DNA from: Halioxenophilus sp033283405
GTDB lineage: Bacteria > Pseudomonadota > Gammaproteobacteria > Pseudomonadales > Cellvibrionaceae
NCBI RefSeq assembly: GCF_033283405.1
Contig: NZ_JAWMQR010000001.1
Span: 558,001-622,000 of the forward strand
Direction: 5' to 3'
Length of the DNA: 64,000 nt
Positions 1-9,266 of this stretch are shown here, one piece after another. Each line of letters begins with the position of its first letter. Position 1 is the first letter of the stretch. The notes under the pieces are model-generated. The model had not been told where the DNA came from. It worked only from the letters and a program-made list of their open reading frames with translations, and did no database searches. Made by a program: the position numbers and the translations under genes.

Positions 1-362
1 CCGCCACGATCAGCCCCTATGTCATTGCCGCCATCGGCGCCCGCGCAGCCCGGCGCTATTTTGTTACCGCCGAGCGGTTCAGTGCCGAAAGCGCACTGCA
101 ACTGGGCTTGGTGAGTGAGTTGGTAGAGGCCGAGGCGATGGATGCAACCATCACTCAACTCGTGGATGCCCTGCTGGCCAATAGCCCGGCGGCCATCCTC
201 GCCGCCAAAAAACTGGTGCTGGACGTGGATAACCAAGTCATCACCGATGAGCTGATTAAAGATACCAGCGAACGTATCGCTGCCATTCGTGTATCCCCAG
301 AGGGGCAGGAAGGTTTAACCGCCTTCCTCGAAAAACGACCAGCGACCTGGGTTAAAGGGTAG
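1..362 (+). CDS. liuC: Enoyl-CoA hydratase family protein, C-terminal part (probable methylglutaconyl-CoA hydratase)
   Basis: The open frame enters from the left edge (first whole codon at base 3) and stops at 362, giving about 119 residues of the C-terminal third of a crotonase fold. It includes the stretch ISPYVIAAIGARAARRYF and the downstream 'AERF...A..LGLV' segment typical of 3-methylglutaconyl-CoA hydratases. The role is hydration of 3-methylglutaconyl-CoA to HMG-CoA in leucine degradation; this assignment leans on position, because liuD (biotin subunit of methylcrotonyl-CoA carboxylase) and liuE (HMG-CoA lyase) follow directly. The gap to liuD is 10 bases. The catalytic glutamates lie outside the window, so the exact substrate cannot be read from this fragment. 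Confidence 0.85.
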   Translation, partial: ATISPYVIAAIGARAARRYFVTAERFSAESALQLGLVSELVEAEAMDATITQLVDALLANSPAAILAAKKLVLDVDNQVITDELIKDTSERIAAIRVSPEGQEGLTAFLEKRPATWVKG

Positions 363-372
363 GAGAGCCAGA

Positions 373-2385
373 ATGTTTAACAAAATCCTGATCGCAAACC
401 GCGGCGAGATTGCCTGCCGCGTGATAAAAACGGCCCGTAAACTGGGTATAGCCACTGTTGCTGTCTACTCAGATGCGGACGCCAACGCCCTGCATGTGGC
501 CATGGCCGACGAGGCCGTCCACATTGGAGCCGCCCCTTCCAGAGAGTCCTACCTGCTTATCGAGCGTGTGATTGCCGCCGCCAAACAGACCGGTGCCGAA
601 GCGATTCACCCGGGTTATGGCTTTTTGAGTGAGAACGCCGAATTCTGCCGTGCCTGTGCTGAGAATGGCATTGTCTTTATTGGCCCCCCGGTGGGTGCCA
701 TTGAAGCCATGGGCTCCAAATCCGCCGCCAAACGTATTATGGAAGCGGCCGATGTGCCTCTGGTGCCCGGCTACCACGGTGAAGATCAAGATCCAGCGCT
801 GCTTAAGCAGGCCGCCAACGATATGGGTTACCCGGTACTGTTGAAGGCGACCGCCGGTGGCGGCGGTAAAGGTATGCGACAAATTTGGAGCGAAAAGGAG
901 TTCGACGAGGGGCTGGCGGCGGCCAAGCGTGAGGCCATGAACGGCTTTGGCGACGACCGAATGCTGGTAGAAAAATACCTGACCAAACCTCGCCACGTTG
1001 AGATTCAGGTGTTCTGCGATCAACTCGGCAACGGTGTATTCCTGGCGGAGCGCGATTGCTCGGTTCAGCGCCGTCACCAAAAAGTGATCGAAGAGGCACC
1101 GGCACCCGGTGTGGATAGCGAACTGCGCAGCAAAATGGGCGAAGCCGCACTGCAGGCCGCGAAAGCGATCGACTATGTGGGCGCGGGTACCGTGGAGTTC
1201 CTGCTCGATGAAGATGGCTCTTTCTACTTTATGGAGATGAACACCCGTCTGCAGGTGGAACACCCCGTCACCGAGATGATCACCGGCCAGGATCTGGTCG
1301 AGTGGCAGCTGCGCGTTGCCTACGGTGAAACCCTGCCATTAAGCCAAGAGCAGGTGCCGATCAATGGCCACGCCTTTGAAGCGCGAATCTATGCCGAAGA
1401 CCCTAACAACGACTTCCTGCCGGTAACCGGTACTCTCTCCTTCCTGCAACCGCCGGAGGAGAATAGCCATGTGCGGGTCGATACCGGTGTGTTACAGGGC
1501 GATGAGGTGAGCGTCTTCTACGACCCGATGATTGCCAAGCTGATTGTTTGGGATGAAGACCGTGAAAAAGCACTGCGCCGTTTAGGCAAGGCGTTAAGTG
1601 AATACCGTATCAGTGGGATGACCACCAACGTCGATTTCCTATACAACCTGGCCACCTGCGAGCCCTTCCAGAAAGCGGAGTTGGATACCGGTTTTATCGG
1701 CAAACACCATGAGAAGATCTTCCACGACGGCGAAGCCGATATCGCCAGCGCGACGGCGCTGGCTGGCCTCTATCTGGTATTGCGCCGGGCGCAGGATGCC
1801 ACCACCAGTGTTAGCGCCCAACGCGACGCCAACTCGCCCTGGAACTTCAGCAACGCCTGGCGTCTGAACGAGCCCCACATCCATCAGTTCGAGTTGGAAT
1901 TGATGGGCCAAAACTACCCAATTGTTATCGAGCAGTTGGGTGAGGGCTGTGCGGTTAGCTACAACATCACCGCCGCCGGTAAGACCGTGCGCGCCCAAGG
2001 CAAGCTCAATGGCAGCGAGCTCTACGCTGATATCGACGGTTATCGATCGCGCGCGGTAATTGCCGAGCACGACGGCGTTTACAGCCTCTACACCCAAGAG
2101 AGCGCACTGCAGTTCTGCCAGGCGCAGATCGACCTGGGTGACGAAAACGCCGGTGCCGGAGAGGGTGCACTGACCGCGCCTATGAACGGCACCATCGTCA
2201 CCCTGTTGGTGGAAGCTGGCGCCGAGGTAGAGCAAGACTCTGCCCTGCTGGTGATGGAGGCGATGAAAATGGAGCACACCATTCGCGCTCCAGCCAAGGG
2301 TACCGTGAAGGAGTTCTACTACGCTCCGGGCGACCTGGTCGAAGGTGGTTCTGATCTGCTCGACTTCGAGAAAGCGGAGGCTTGA
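373..2385 (+). CDS. liuD: Methylcrotonyl-CoA carboxylase, biotin-containing alpha subunit
   Basis: This is the 670-residue biotin carboxylase/biotin carrier subunit, which carboxylates biotin with ATP and bicarbonate for conversion of 3-methylcrotonyl-CoA to 3-methylglutaconyl-CoA. Visible are the N-terminal carboxylase start (KILIANRGEIACR, residues 4-16), the ATP-grasp glycine loop GGGGKGM (162-168), an EMNTRLQVEHPVTE segment and the biotinylation motif EAMKMEH with acceptor Lys632 near the C-terminus. Length matches MCC/LiuD alpha subunits (about 660-680) rather than a free biotin carboxylase (about 450). It lies between the crotonase fragment and HMG-CoA lyase, the standard liu order. The beta subunit (liuB) should lie left of the window. 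A related geranyl-CoA carboxylase is possible but less likely beside liuE. Confidence 0.93.
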   Translation: MFNKILIANRGEIACRVIKTARKLGIATVAVYSDADANALHVAMADEAVHIGAAPSRESYLLIERVIAAAKQTGAEAIHPGYGFLSENAEFCRACAENGIVFIGPPVGAIEAMGSKSAAKRIMEAADVPLVPGYHGEDQDPALLKQAANDMGYPVLLKATAGGGGKGMRQIWSEKEFDEGLAAAKREAMNGFGDDRMLVEKYLTKPRHVEIQVFCDQLGNGVFLAERDCSVQRRHQKVIEEAPAPGVDSELRSKMGEAALQAAKAIDYVGAGTVEFLLDEDGSFYFMEMNTRLQVEHPVTEMITGQDLVEWQLRVAYGETLPLSQEQVPINGHAFEARIYAEDPNNDFLPVTGTLSFLQPPEENSHVRVDTGVLQGDEVSVFYDPMIAKLIVWDEDREKALRRLGKALSEYRISGMTTNVDFLYNLATCEPFQKAELDTGFIGKHHEKIFHDGEADIASATALAGLYLVLRRAQDATTSVSAQRDANSPWNFSNAWRLNEPHIHQFELELMGQNYPIVIEQLGEGCAVSYNITAAGKTVRAQGKLNGSELYADIDGYRSRAVIAEHDGVYSLYTQESALQFCQAQIDLGDENAGAGEGALTAPMNGTIVTLLVEAGAEVEQDSALLVMEAMKMEHTIRAPAKGTVKEFYYAPGDLVEGGSDLLDFEKAEA

Positions 2386-2387
2386 GT

Positions 2388-3281
2388 ATGACGCTTCCTA
2401 AGCAGGTAAAAATTGTTGAGGTGGGCCCGCGCGATGGCCTCCAGAACGAACCACAGTTGGTGTCGGCCGAGGTGAAAATCGGCCTGGTGGAACGTCTGGC
2501 GGAAGCCGGGCTGCCCATGATTGAAGCGGCCAGCTTTGTGTCACCCAAATGGGTGCCGCAGATGGCAACCTCGACCGATGTTTTAAAAGGCATTCGGCGA
2601 AAGCCTGGGGTGGTCTACTCTGCGTTAACCCCGAATCTGAAAGGGTTGGAGGCCGCCATTGCGGCTGGTGCCGATGAGGTAGCTGTGTTTGGCGCCGCCT
2701 CGGAGAGTTTCACTCAGAAAAACATCAACTGCTCAGTAGCCGAAAGTATCGACCGTTTTGTACCGGTCATTGATGAGGCCAAAAAACACGGGCTCCGGGT
2801 GCGTACCTACCTCTCCACGGCGGTGGGTTGCCCGTACGAAGGCGATATTTCGCCCATTGCCGTACGCGATCTGGCAAAAACCTTGTGGCAGATTGGTTGT
2901 TACGAAATCTCGTTGGGCGATACCGTCGGTGTGGGCACGCCCGGCAAGATCAAAGCCATGATCGAAGCGGTATTGGAGGTGGTGCCGGTGCATGCCCTGG
3001 CGGCCCACTTCCACGACACCTACGGCCAGGCATTAGCCAATATTTATGCCGCACTGGAGTGCGGTATTAATATCGTCGATAGCTCTATCGCCGGCCTGGG
3101 CGGTTGTCCCTACGCCAAGGGAGCCTCCGGTAACGTCGCCACCGAAGATGTGCTCTATATGCTTAATGGTTTAGGCATAGAGACTGGCGTGGATATGAGC
3201 AAACTGCTTGAGGCGTCGCGTTATATCAGCTCTGCCCTAGATCGCAAACCCGCCTCAAAAGTGGCCTGCGCTCTTTCCTAG
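2388..3281 (+). CDS. liuE: Hydroxymethylglutaryl-CoA lyase
   Basis: This 297-residue TIM-barrel lyase splits HMG-CoA into acetoacetate and acetyl-CoA, the last step of leucine breakdown. The DRE-TIM start motif GPRDGLQNE lies near residue 13. The family signature with catalytic Cys and glycine loop (GLGGCPYAKGASGN) is near residue 235, and the metal-site HFHDTYGQ segment near 205. ATG at 2388 is chosen because GGAGG lies 7 bases upstream inside the end of liuD; a TTG at 2382 overlapping the liuD stop is the alternative. The two genes are almost contiguous, implying translational coupling. An intrinsic terminator follows at about 3327. Confidence 0.93.
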   Translation: MTLPKQVKIVEVGPRDGLQNEPQLVSAEVKIGLVERLAEAGLPMIEAASFVSPKWVPQMATSTDVLKGIRRKPGVVYSALTPNLKGLEAAIAAGADEVAVFGAASESFTQKNINCSVAESIDRFVPVIDEAKKHGLRVRTYLSTAVGCPYEGDISPIAVRDLAKTLWQIGCYEISLGDTVGVGTPGKIKAMIEAVLEVVPVHALAAHFHDTYGQALANIYAALECGINIVDSSIAGLGGCPYAKGASGNVATEDVLYMLNGLGIETGVDMSKLLEASRYISSALDRKPASKVACALS

Positions 3282-3326
3282 TTTGCACACGTTCCTACTC
3301 TGTGCTCGCGTCTAGTGAGATTATCT

Positions 3327-3356
3327 AAGCCGCCTGTCCAGGCGGCTTTAATTTTT
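3327..3356 (+). terminator. Intrinsic terminator of the liu operon
   Basis: A perfect GC-rich inverted repeat (AAGCCGCCTG / CAGGCGGCTT) is followed by TAATTTTT. It sits 45 bases after the liuE stop and just before the convergent gene ending at 3416. Confidence 0.85.
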
Positions 3357-3415
3357 CTCCAAAGCACTTTTACCGGGCATTTACCGGGCATTGCCAAAGC
3401 TCGCGGTATTGGCCG

Positions 3416-4282
3416 CTAGCGGGATAATTTTTCCCGCAGCGAATTTGGGCCTATATCTTCAATAGCATAACCATCCGGGTGGGTGGCAGAGCGCCACAGG
3501 GTGGTCAGTTGTGGCGATTTATGCTTCGGCAGCCAACGCAGGATTTTCGCCCGGGCCTTTAATAACCCCTGCACCCAGCGCCGGGTGGCGGGGCTAGGCA
3601 GGGGATAATTCATCGCTTTTAATAAGCGTTCGTCCATCAAGGCGTAGACCACCGGTTCGGCAGCACGCCAAAGAAATTTAGGCAGATAAAAACTGAGTAA
3701 CAGGTCCCGCGTAGCATTGCCGATCTGTACACCAGCCTCGCTATTGGCGTACATCGCCTGTTCATACTCCTGACTCCACGCTTCAAACGCTTCGAGTGTC
3801 TCCGGGATATTTTCAATACCCATGCGCTTGCCCACTTCAACCCAAAAGTAGTGCAGGGCGAGTCGCTCTTGCTTGAGTAGTTTGCGCCAACCAAATCGAT
3901 CCAGCCAATAGATGGGCACAAAAATAAAGGTTGAGAGAGTGTAGAGGAAATCTTCGTTCTTAATTTTGTAGTGGCCATGTATGCCGTTCATGCGCTGAAT
4001 AAACGCCTGGCCTCGTTCGGAATCGTAGCCATTGATCAAAATCTCATTAATGATGATGGCGGTGTCGTCATAACGCCGTTGGGTAGCCTGGGTAAATTCG
4101 CCGGTTTTATTTAATACAGTGGCAATACTCGGCACAGCGAAAGTTCTGAACAGCGCCAGCTCCAACGCCCGGGTTACATCCCAGGGAAATTCCAGATAGG
4201 CGGTGAGAAAAACAATGCGTTGGCAATCGGCCTTTGCATCCAGTCGTTCGATCTCTTTCTGTATATCGATCCGTCTCTTCAT
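3416..4282 (-). CDS. Oxygenase MpaB/DUF2236-family protein
   Basis: A 288-residue, mainly helical protein of the MpaB/DUF2236 group, which includes rubber oxygenase Lcp and fungal MpaB; members that have been studied bind haem b. Visible family features are a conserved Arg/Thr-rich helix (RALELALFRTF), the block RMNGIHGHYKIKNEDFLY and FVPIYWLDRFGWR. The start is ATG 4282 with GGAG six bases upstream; reading further upstream gives low-complexity, Cys/Trp-rich sequence that is not family-like. It stands alone, convergent to the liu operon. Substrate and reaction are unknown; a haem-dependent role is inferred from the family only. Confidence 0.7.
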   Translation of the reverse strand: MKRRIDIQKEIERLDAKADCQRIVFLTAYLEFPWDVTRALELALFRTFAVPSIATVLNKTGEFTQATQRRYDDTAIIINEILINGYDSERGQAFIQRMNGIHGHYKIKNEDFLYTLSTFIFVPIYWLDRFGWRKLLKQERLALHYFWVEVGKRMGIENIPETLEAFEAWSQEYEQAMYANSEAGVQIGNATRDLLLSFYLPKFLWRAAEPVVYALMDERLLKAMNYPLPSPATRRWVQGLLKARAKILRWLPKHKSPQLTTLWRSATHPDGYAIEDIGPNSLREKLSR

Positions 4283-4643
4283 GGTCGCTCCGCAACAGTA
4301 GCTTTGGTGAACACCGGCCTTGGACCAGCAACAAAATAGCAAATACCAAAGTGGTATTAGTCGTTGGCCGTTTCTGCAACTGATTGTGGTGTTGAATTTA
4401 TGATTTTTACTATTTTTTAAATTTCCACCAAAAAATGTCAACGCGAATTTCTTGTTGGAAAACAAGCAAGTTTATAATTTCCGAAGGATTTAAAGGGTTG
4501 GAGCAGGAAAAAATCCAATCACCGCCGACGCGGCAATTGGATTAACAGAGGTTCTTTTGTGGTAAACCTGGAGGGCGGATAGCGCCAAACAGCAGGCAAA
4601 ATGACTCTCTTAAAATAGCCAGTCTTATGTTCTGTAGCTCAGT
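4283..4643. other. Intergenic region, 361 bases
   Basis: It separates two minus-strand genes. It contains the minus-strand terminator at 4508-4543 and, right of 4283, the presumed promoter of the MpaB-like gene with an A+T-rich stretch around 4380-4450. No credible additional gene was seen. Confidence 0.5.
4508..4543 (-). terminator. Intrinsic terminator of the 4.6-8.0 kb minus operon
   Basis: Read on the minus strand, AATCCAAT / ATTGGATT arms with an inner CCGC/GCGG stem are followed directly by six T residues. It lies about 100 bases after the stop of the acyl-CoA synthetase gene. Confidence 0.8.
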
Positions 4644-6338
4644 TTATGCCTGGGCCAGACGTTCGCTGGCCAGTTTACGCAAATCAGCCGTTTTTATTTT
4701 AGCGCTACCGGTAGTTTGCAACTCATCCTCGGCAAAAAAGAGCACTCGACGGGGCACCTTAAAGCTGGCCAGTTTCTGCTTGGCAAAATTGCGGATCTCT
4801 TCATCGGTAGCACTCGCACCGGCATGTAAAACAATGCAGCTGACGACCAATTCCCCCAGCAGCTCATCGGGAGTGCCAACGGTTTGACTGATCTTTACCC
4901 CCGGACAGGCGCGAATCACTTCGTCAATCTCCAACGGGGAGACGTTAGCACCACCGGTTTTGATAATGTCGTTTAAGCGGCCCTGCCAGAAGAGCCGGCC
5001 GTGCTCATCGATATAACCGCCGTCATTGGTTCTGAAAAAGCCCTCATCATCCAGCGACTCCGCCAACGGAGTACCCAGGTAGCCCAGCATCAATGTTGGG
5101 CCTTTTACCGCAATCTCGCCACGCTCCCCCTGCTTCAGAGTGGCTCCGGTGAAGGGGTCGACAATTTTTAGGATTGCTCCCGCCGAAGGCAGGCCATGGC
5201 TGTTGTGAGTGACATCCTTGGGGGTATTGGCTTTGTAAACCGAGATCAGGGTAAAGGTTTCGGTACTGCCGTAGGCGTGCTTGGGTTCCAGCCAATCGGT
5301 ATTGATGGTGGGGTGCTGGGCAATGGGTGAATCACGGTCGATGTAAACCATGCTCGACAGGTCAACACTCTGGAAATTACTGGCTCCCACCAATTGCGCC
5401 CACTGGTGTGGCCAAGCCAATAACATAGTGGCCTTCTCCTCGTCCATTAACGTGAGCGCTGCCTCCGCATCAAAGAAGCGTTGCAGCACAATAGTACCGC
5501 CAGAGGAGAGTGCGCTGCCCAAGGTCATGCAGAAGTTGCCGGAGAAGAAAAAGCCATTGGCAGACCAGGTGCGCGGCGGCTCCTGGATGTCGTACCACTC
5601 CTTCCAACGCCAGAGCTGCAGGCAGACAGAGCGGTTAGCACTCAAAATGCCCTTGGCTTTGCCGGTGGAGCCGGAAGAGAAAAAGAGCACGCCTGGGTCG
5701 CTCGGCAGTACGGAATCGGCACGGGCAGCGACCTGTTCTTCATTGGTGTTGGCGCCACGCGCTAGAAACGCGTCCCAACCTTCAATGGCCCCCAAGCCCT
5801 GGTTGGTATCCACAACGGCAACAGTGTGTAGAAATGGGTAGCGGGTGGATCGCAAATGCCCCGGTTGGCAGCTGGCCAACTGCGGCTCCAGCTCCAGTAT
5901 CATTGCGGCAAAGTCCTTTTTCAGAACATGTCGCTCCAGCAACAGTACCGAACAACCCGCGGTCTCGAGTACGGCGTCGAGCTCGCTGGCGGTGAAAAAG
6001 GTGGAGATGGTGGTGGCGATACCACCAGCCAGAGCCGTACCAAAAGTACAGGATAAAAACTCCAGGCGGTTAGTGGCGATAATGCCCACCCGCGTACCCT
6101 TGCCGATACCAAGTGCCACCAGGGATTTGGCAACGGCTAAAGCTTGCTGCCAGAGATCGTTATAACTCCAGCGCTCTATGGACTCCGGCAGGTGCATTAC
6201 GGCGGCTTCGCGCTCACCAAACGCTTGGCAGATCTCACGGATATAGCCCGCCAGGGTCAGACTCCCCACAAAAGTCTCTTCGGCCAGCGGTATTCCACGG
6301 GAGATCGCCAGGTTCATTGGGGTGCTACTGTCACTCAT
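4644..6338 (-). CDS. AMP-dependent acyl-CoA synthetase/ligase
   Basis: A 564-residue ANL-superfamily ligase that adenylates a carboxylic acid and transfers it to CoA. Visible are the P-loop-like SSGSTGKAKG, the YGSTET motif, the hinge region GRLNDIIKTGGANVSP and the C-terminal lysine region TTGSAKIKTADLRK. ATG 6338 is chosen because the family-like sequence starts there with a GGAAG ribosome site. It is last in a minus operon after an acyl dehydratase (gap 46 bases) and an EthD-like gene. A close paralogue lies at 17318-19018, with the same ERWSYNDLW and GRLNDIIKTGGANVSP blocks. The substrate cannot be read; a fatty or alicyclic acid is likely. Confidence 0.85.
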   Translation of the reverse strand: MSDSSTPMNLAISRGIPLAEETFVGSLTLAGYIREICQAFGEREAAVMHLPESIERWSYNDLWQQALAVAKSLVALGIGKGTRVGIIATNRLEFLSCTFGTALAGGIATTISTFFTASELDAVLETAGCSVLLLERHVLKKDFAAMILELEPQLASCQPGHLRSTRYPFLHTVAVVDTNQGLGAIEGWDAFLARGANTNEEQVAARADSVLPSDPGVLFFSSGSTGKAKGILSANRSVCLQLWRWKEWYDIQEPPRTWSANGFFFSGNFCMTLGSALSSGGTIVLQRFFDAEAALTLMDEEKATMLLAWPHQWAQLVGASNFQSVDLSSMVYIDRDSPIAQHPTINTDWLEPKHAYGSTETFTLISVYKANTPKDVTHNSHGLPSAGAILKIVDPFTGATLKQGERGEIAVKGPTLMLGYLGTPLAESLDDEGFFRTNDGGYIDEHGRLFWQGRLNDIIKTGGANVSPLEIDEVIRACPGVKISQTVGTPDELLGELVVSCIVLHAGASATDEEIRNFAKQKLASFKVPRRVLFFAEDELQTTGSAKIKTADLRKLASERLAQA

Positions 6339-6384
6339 ACTACTTCCATTTTTTAACAAGGTTGTGCGGGTGTTAGAGCCCGGT

Positions 6385-7554
6385 TCAAACGGGCTTTTTG
6401 GGTAATTTAATTTCGGCGGTGCCAGTGCACATGGTGGTGCCAGAGTGTGTGGCCATCTTGTGCTTGACCTGAATAAGGTAATTGCCTTGCTCATCCTGCA
6501 GCTTGTCGACCACCTCGGCGGTTTGCACAGTGGCATCGCCGGAAAGCGCAGGCCCGCGGTAATTGGCAATGGAGTGCAGCACCATGCCGTGTTCACCGGC
6601 CCAGCCGGCCAGGTAGTCGGTTACCCAGGCACCCATAGAGGCACCGTAGCCGTAAGCGCGGGGCATACCTATTTTGCGGGCAAAGTGGGGGAATAGGTGG
6701 CCCCGGGAGGGGCCGTAGTAGGCGCCGTCGGTGAGCTCGGGGTTAACCAATTGCATAGCGGGGTCGTTTTCAAAACCGGCCATCTCCTTGGTAAAGCCGA
6801 GGGCTTCTAAATCCAGTGTGCGTAGGTCGAGCGTACCCCAGGTATTAACAATGTAGGCGCGCCACTCAGTGGTAAAGCTGGCGATAGAGTGCGGGCCAAA
6901 GACACGCTCGGGCAGCAGGTCACCAACGCTGATGTCGTCCCACCAGCGCTCCTTGTGACCAAGATCGTGCAGCATCTGAATCCAACTGAATTTGCGCTCT
7001 TCCAGTGCTTCGATATCACTGTCACTCCACAACGGCTCTGCCATTGCCGCCTGGTCAACGGAGCTACCCCCGGCAGCGGCCAGGTAGCGAATAGAGGTTG
7101 AGCGCTGTTTGGCGATGGGGTTGCCATCCTGATTGGCGTAGTTGTTGTCGCCACGCTGGAAGCAGGTGGGGCCGGCAAAGCCGGTCTCCTTTACTACGTA
7201 GTCAAAGGGAATGCGCTCGTTGAAGATGAAATCACCCGCGACCACCGGGGTATCATAAAACCACCACTCATCGCCGCCAAATAGCAGGTGAGAGTTGGGG
7301 ATCTTGCCAACACAGGCGGGGGCCGCGCCGTGGCCATCGTCGGTGGCAATGGCAAAACTTTGCGGGGCGACCAATTTACCGAAACGGCTTTCTGCGGCGA
7401 AGGCCGGGTCGTAGTGGAGACGGTTGGGGTAGTGCATGGCGTGTGCCCAACGGCGGATATCATTGTTGGCAATAGCTTCACGGATGGGGGCGGAATCGAT
7501 GGGTTTACCCAGATATTGATCAATATCGGAGGTATCCAGAGTCAGTTTTGTCAC
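6385..7554 (-). CDS. FAS1/MaoC-type double-hotdog acyl dehydratase
   Basis: A 389-residue protein of the MaoC-like / FAS1-type dehydratase group. The N-terminal hotdog half carries a WAHAMHYPNRLHYDP segment, which resembles the 'A.A.GD.NP.H.D' hydratase motif, and a second half has GGHLFPHF-like and MGAWVTDYL segments. Such enzymes hydrate 2-enoyl-CoA esters or act as thioester-binding partners. The start is a GTG at 7554 with AGGA eight bases upstream. It is related to, but clearly different from, the 375-residue dehydratase at 13710. It sits between an EthD-like gene and a CoA ligase, so a role in CoA-thioester catabolism is likely. The catalytic His/Asp pair is not certain by eye. Confidence 0.75.
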   Translation of the reverse strand: MTKLTLDTSDIDQYLGKPIDSAPIREAIANNDIRRWAHAMHYPNRLHYDPAFAAESRFGKLVAPQSFAIATDDGHGAAPACVGKIPNSHLLFGGDEWWFYDTPVVAGDFIFNERIPFDYVVKETGFAGPTCFQRGDNNYANQDGNPIAKQRSTSIRYLAAAGGSSVDQAAMAEPLWSDSDIEALEERKFSWIQMLHDLGHKERWWDDISVGDLLPERVFGPHSIASFTTEWRAYIVNTWGTLDLRTLDLEALGFTKEMAGFENDPAMQLVNPELTDGAYYGPSRGHLFPHFARKIGMPRAYGYGASMGAWVTDYLAGWAGEHGMVLHSIANYRGPALSGDATVQTAEVVDKLQDEQGNYLIQVKHKMATHSGTTMCTGTAEIKLPKKPV

Positions 7555-7630
7555 GCTTCAAATCCTTAAATAGATATAAATTACAATAAGATATGATTTA
7601 TTTTTAATGTCATTTATTTATGGGGTTCGC

Positions 7631-8044
7631 CTATTGATCATGCACAATGGCAACATGGGTAGGCTCACCATTGGGCCCCATGGGGGAGTCGTATTCAGTA
7701 ACCGAGCAGACCGGGTTGGCGTGGCTGGCAAAGAGTTTCGCTTCGTCGTCTTTAATAAACTGAAGACGCTCCGGGTCGGCAATAATGCGTTGTGAGGCTT
7801 CAAAGTCTTCCCGGCTATTCCACCAGATCTCCATCAGGCAGTCATAGCCACAGTCATGCACCTCGCCGGTGACCGGGTTCTTTTCGGGGGTTAGGTAACG
7901 TCGCACGTAGCGCACAGCATTGGGAATGGAGGGAGCGCGGCCTTGGCGTTTCGATAGCTGTGAATGCTGGTTTTCGTAGTAGTCCATGAACTCTTCCAAG
8001 CTCATGTCCGGTCGTTTGCGAAAGAAACAGATCTGTTTAAACAC
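7631..8044 (-). CDS. EthD-domain (dimeric alpha/beta barrel) protein
   Basis: A 137-residue protein with the EthD-type ferredoxin-like fold: N-terminal strand KQICFFRKRPDMSLEEFMDYY and a following W.S.EDFEAS block (WWNSREDFEAS). EthD proteins are small helpers or enzymes in oxidative degradation clusters; a catalytic function has rarely been shown. The start is GTG at 8044 with AAGGTGG just upstream. It is the first gene of the minus operon (76-base gap to the dehydratase) and is divergent from the LysR gene, with direct repeats between them. Confidence 0.75.
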   Translation of the reverse strand: MFKQICFFRKRPDMSLEEFMDYYENQHSQLSKRQGRAPSIPNAVRYVRRYLTPEKNPVTGEVHDCGYDCLMEIWWNSREDFEASQRIIADPERLQFIKDDEAKLFASHANPVCSVTEYDSPMGPNGEPTHVAIVHDQ

Positions 8045-8133
8045 GTTGCCACCTTATTGTTATAGGACGTTGGTCAGTTACAGCCATTTTGGGTAGTGGC
8101 TGACAGTGTCTGCGGTACGTGATATGTTGTCCA

Positions 8134-8162
8134 ATGCAATAATTAACGAAATCTATGCAATA
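8134..8162. promoter_or_regulatory. Candidate LysR operator: two direct repeats
   Basis: ATGCAATA occurs at 8134-8141 and again at 8155-8162, 21 bases apart (two helical turns), between the divergent EthD and LysR genes. The A+T-rich setting and spacing suit binding by the neighbouring LysR protein; binding itself is inferred. Confidence 0.5.
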
Positions 8163-8167
8163 TTGTT

Positions 8168-9040
8168 ATGGATCTATCCCTCAGTAAACTGCAGCAACTC
8201 ATCACGGTCGCTCGTACCGGCAGCTTTTCCAAAGCCGCGGTTGAATTGAACATCAGTCAACCGGCGTTGAGCCGCAGCGTGGCCGCTATTGAGGACCGCT
8301 ACGGCTTTCAGATATTTAATCGGGTAGGGCATGGGGTGCTGCTGACAGCGGCCGGCAAACAGGTAGTGGCGCAAGCACAACCGTTGCTACAGAAATTGCG
8401 TCTGTTCGATAATACATTGCGGCTGTTTGGCACTGGCGCAACGGGAACATTGTCAATCGGCTTTGCGCCACTGCTGGCCAGCCAAACTCTGGCGAAATTC
8501 GCGGCGGATTACTTCCTGGGCCGATCACAGGTGCAGTTGCGCGCGGCTGTACGGCCGGGCGAGAGCTTAGTTGAGGCACTGAAAAACGATGAAATTGAGC
8601 TCTTGTTTGTGCCCGAGTCGTTTATTGAGCCCGACCCGGAGTTGGCCATGGAGCCGCTGGGTGAGATTCAACCCGCGTGTGTGGTAAGGGCAGGGCATCC
8701 GCTTACCAAGTTGGCGACGCCTTCCCTGGATGACCTGGAGCAGTATCCCTGGGCCAGCTCCGTGGCACCGCCATTTTTGGCCGAATTACCCAACCCAACG
8801 CTGTTTGAGTGCGACAACTATCACATCCTTCGGGAAACTGTCGTTAACAGTGATCTGGTCTGTATCTGTTCGCTCACGTTTGTTGAGCAGGCGTTAGCCA
8901 ATGGTGAACTCACCGTGATTCAGGTTGCAGGCTTGCCTCTACCGCCGCTGAAAATCTTCTTTGCCCGGCTGGTTGGGCGGATCAGCTCACCGCTGGCCGT
9001 CGACGCCATTGCGCGCATGCGGGGGCTGTTAGCAAATTGA
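8168..9040 (+). CDS. LysR-family transcriptional regulator
   Basis: A 290-residue LysR-type regulator: winged helix-turn-helix in residues 1-60 (LSKLQQLITVARTGSFSKAAVELNISQPALSRSVAAIE, in pieces) followed by a periplasmic-binding-like effector domain. It is divergent from the EthD-dehydratase-ligase operon, so it probably controls that operon and itself in response to an acid or CoA-ester intermediate. The ATG lies only a few bases after the second ATGCAATA repeat, so the repeat overlaps the translation start region and would allow autorepression. No strong ribosome site is seen. Confidence 0.88.
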   Translation: MDLSLSKLQQLITVARTGSFSKAAVELNISQPALSRSVAAIEDRYGFQIFNRVGHGVLLTAAGKQVVAQAQPLLQKLRLFDNTLRLFGTGATGTLSIGFAPLLASQTLAKFAADYFLGRSQVQLRAAVRPGESLVEALKNDEIELLFVPESFIEPDPELAMEPLGEIQPACVVRAGHPLTKLATPSLDDLEQYPWASSVAPPFLAELPNPTLFECDNYHILRETVVNSDLVCICSLTFVEQALANGELTVIQVAGLPLPPLKIFFARLVGRISSPLAVDAIARMRGLLAN

Positions 9041-9266
9041 AATAATAATGTTATTGCAATTATTTTAAGATTGGCTTCTCCTTTAACCTTGCCGCATGAG
9101 TAGTTGATTTGCCGTTACCCAGCTTCAAGTCGTCATCGTACAAAGTGCTAAGCCTAGCGAAAAACTCAATCGTAAACTTACCCGACACACTGCTACATCG
9201 ATCGGTCTTCATTGGGCTGGCAGTGCAGTAACGTCGGGGACTCCCACCCTAATCCAGGAATTGTGT

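Noticed and set aside
469..1263. Long minus-strand frame opposite liuD
   Set aside because: It lies wholly within the well-supported liuD gene and reads as a His/Arg/Phe-rich antisense shadow with no family likeness.
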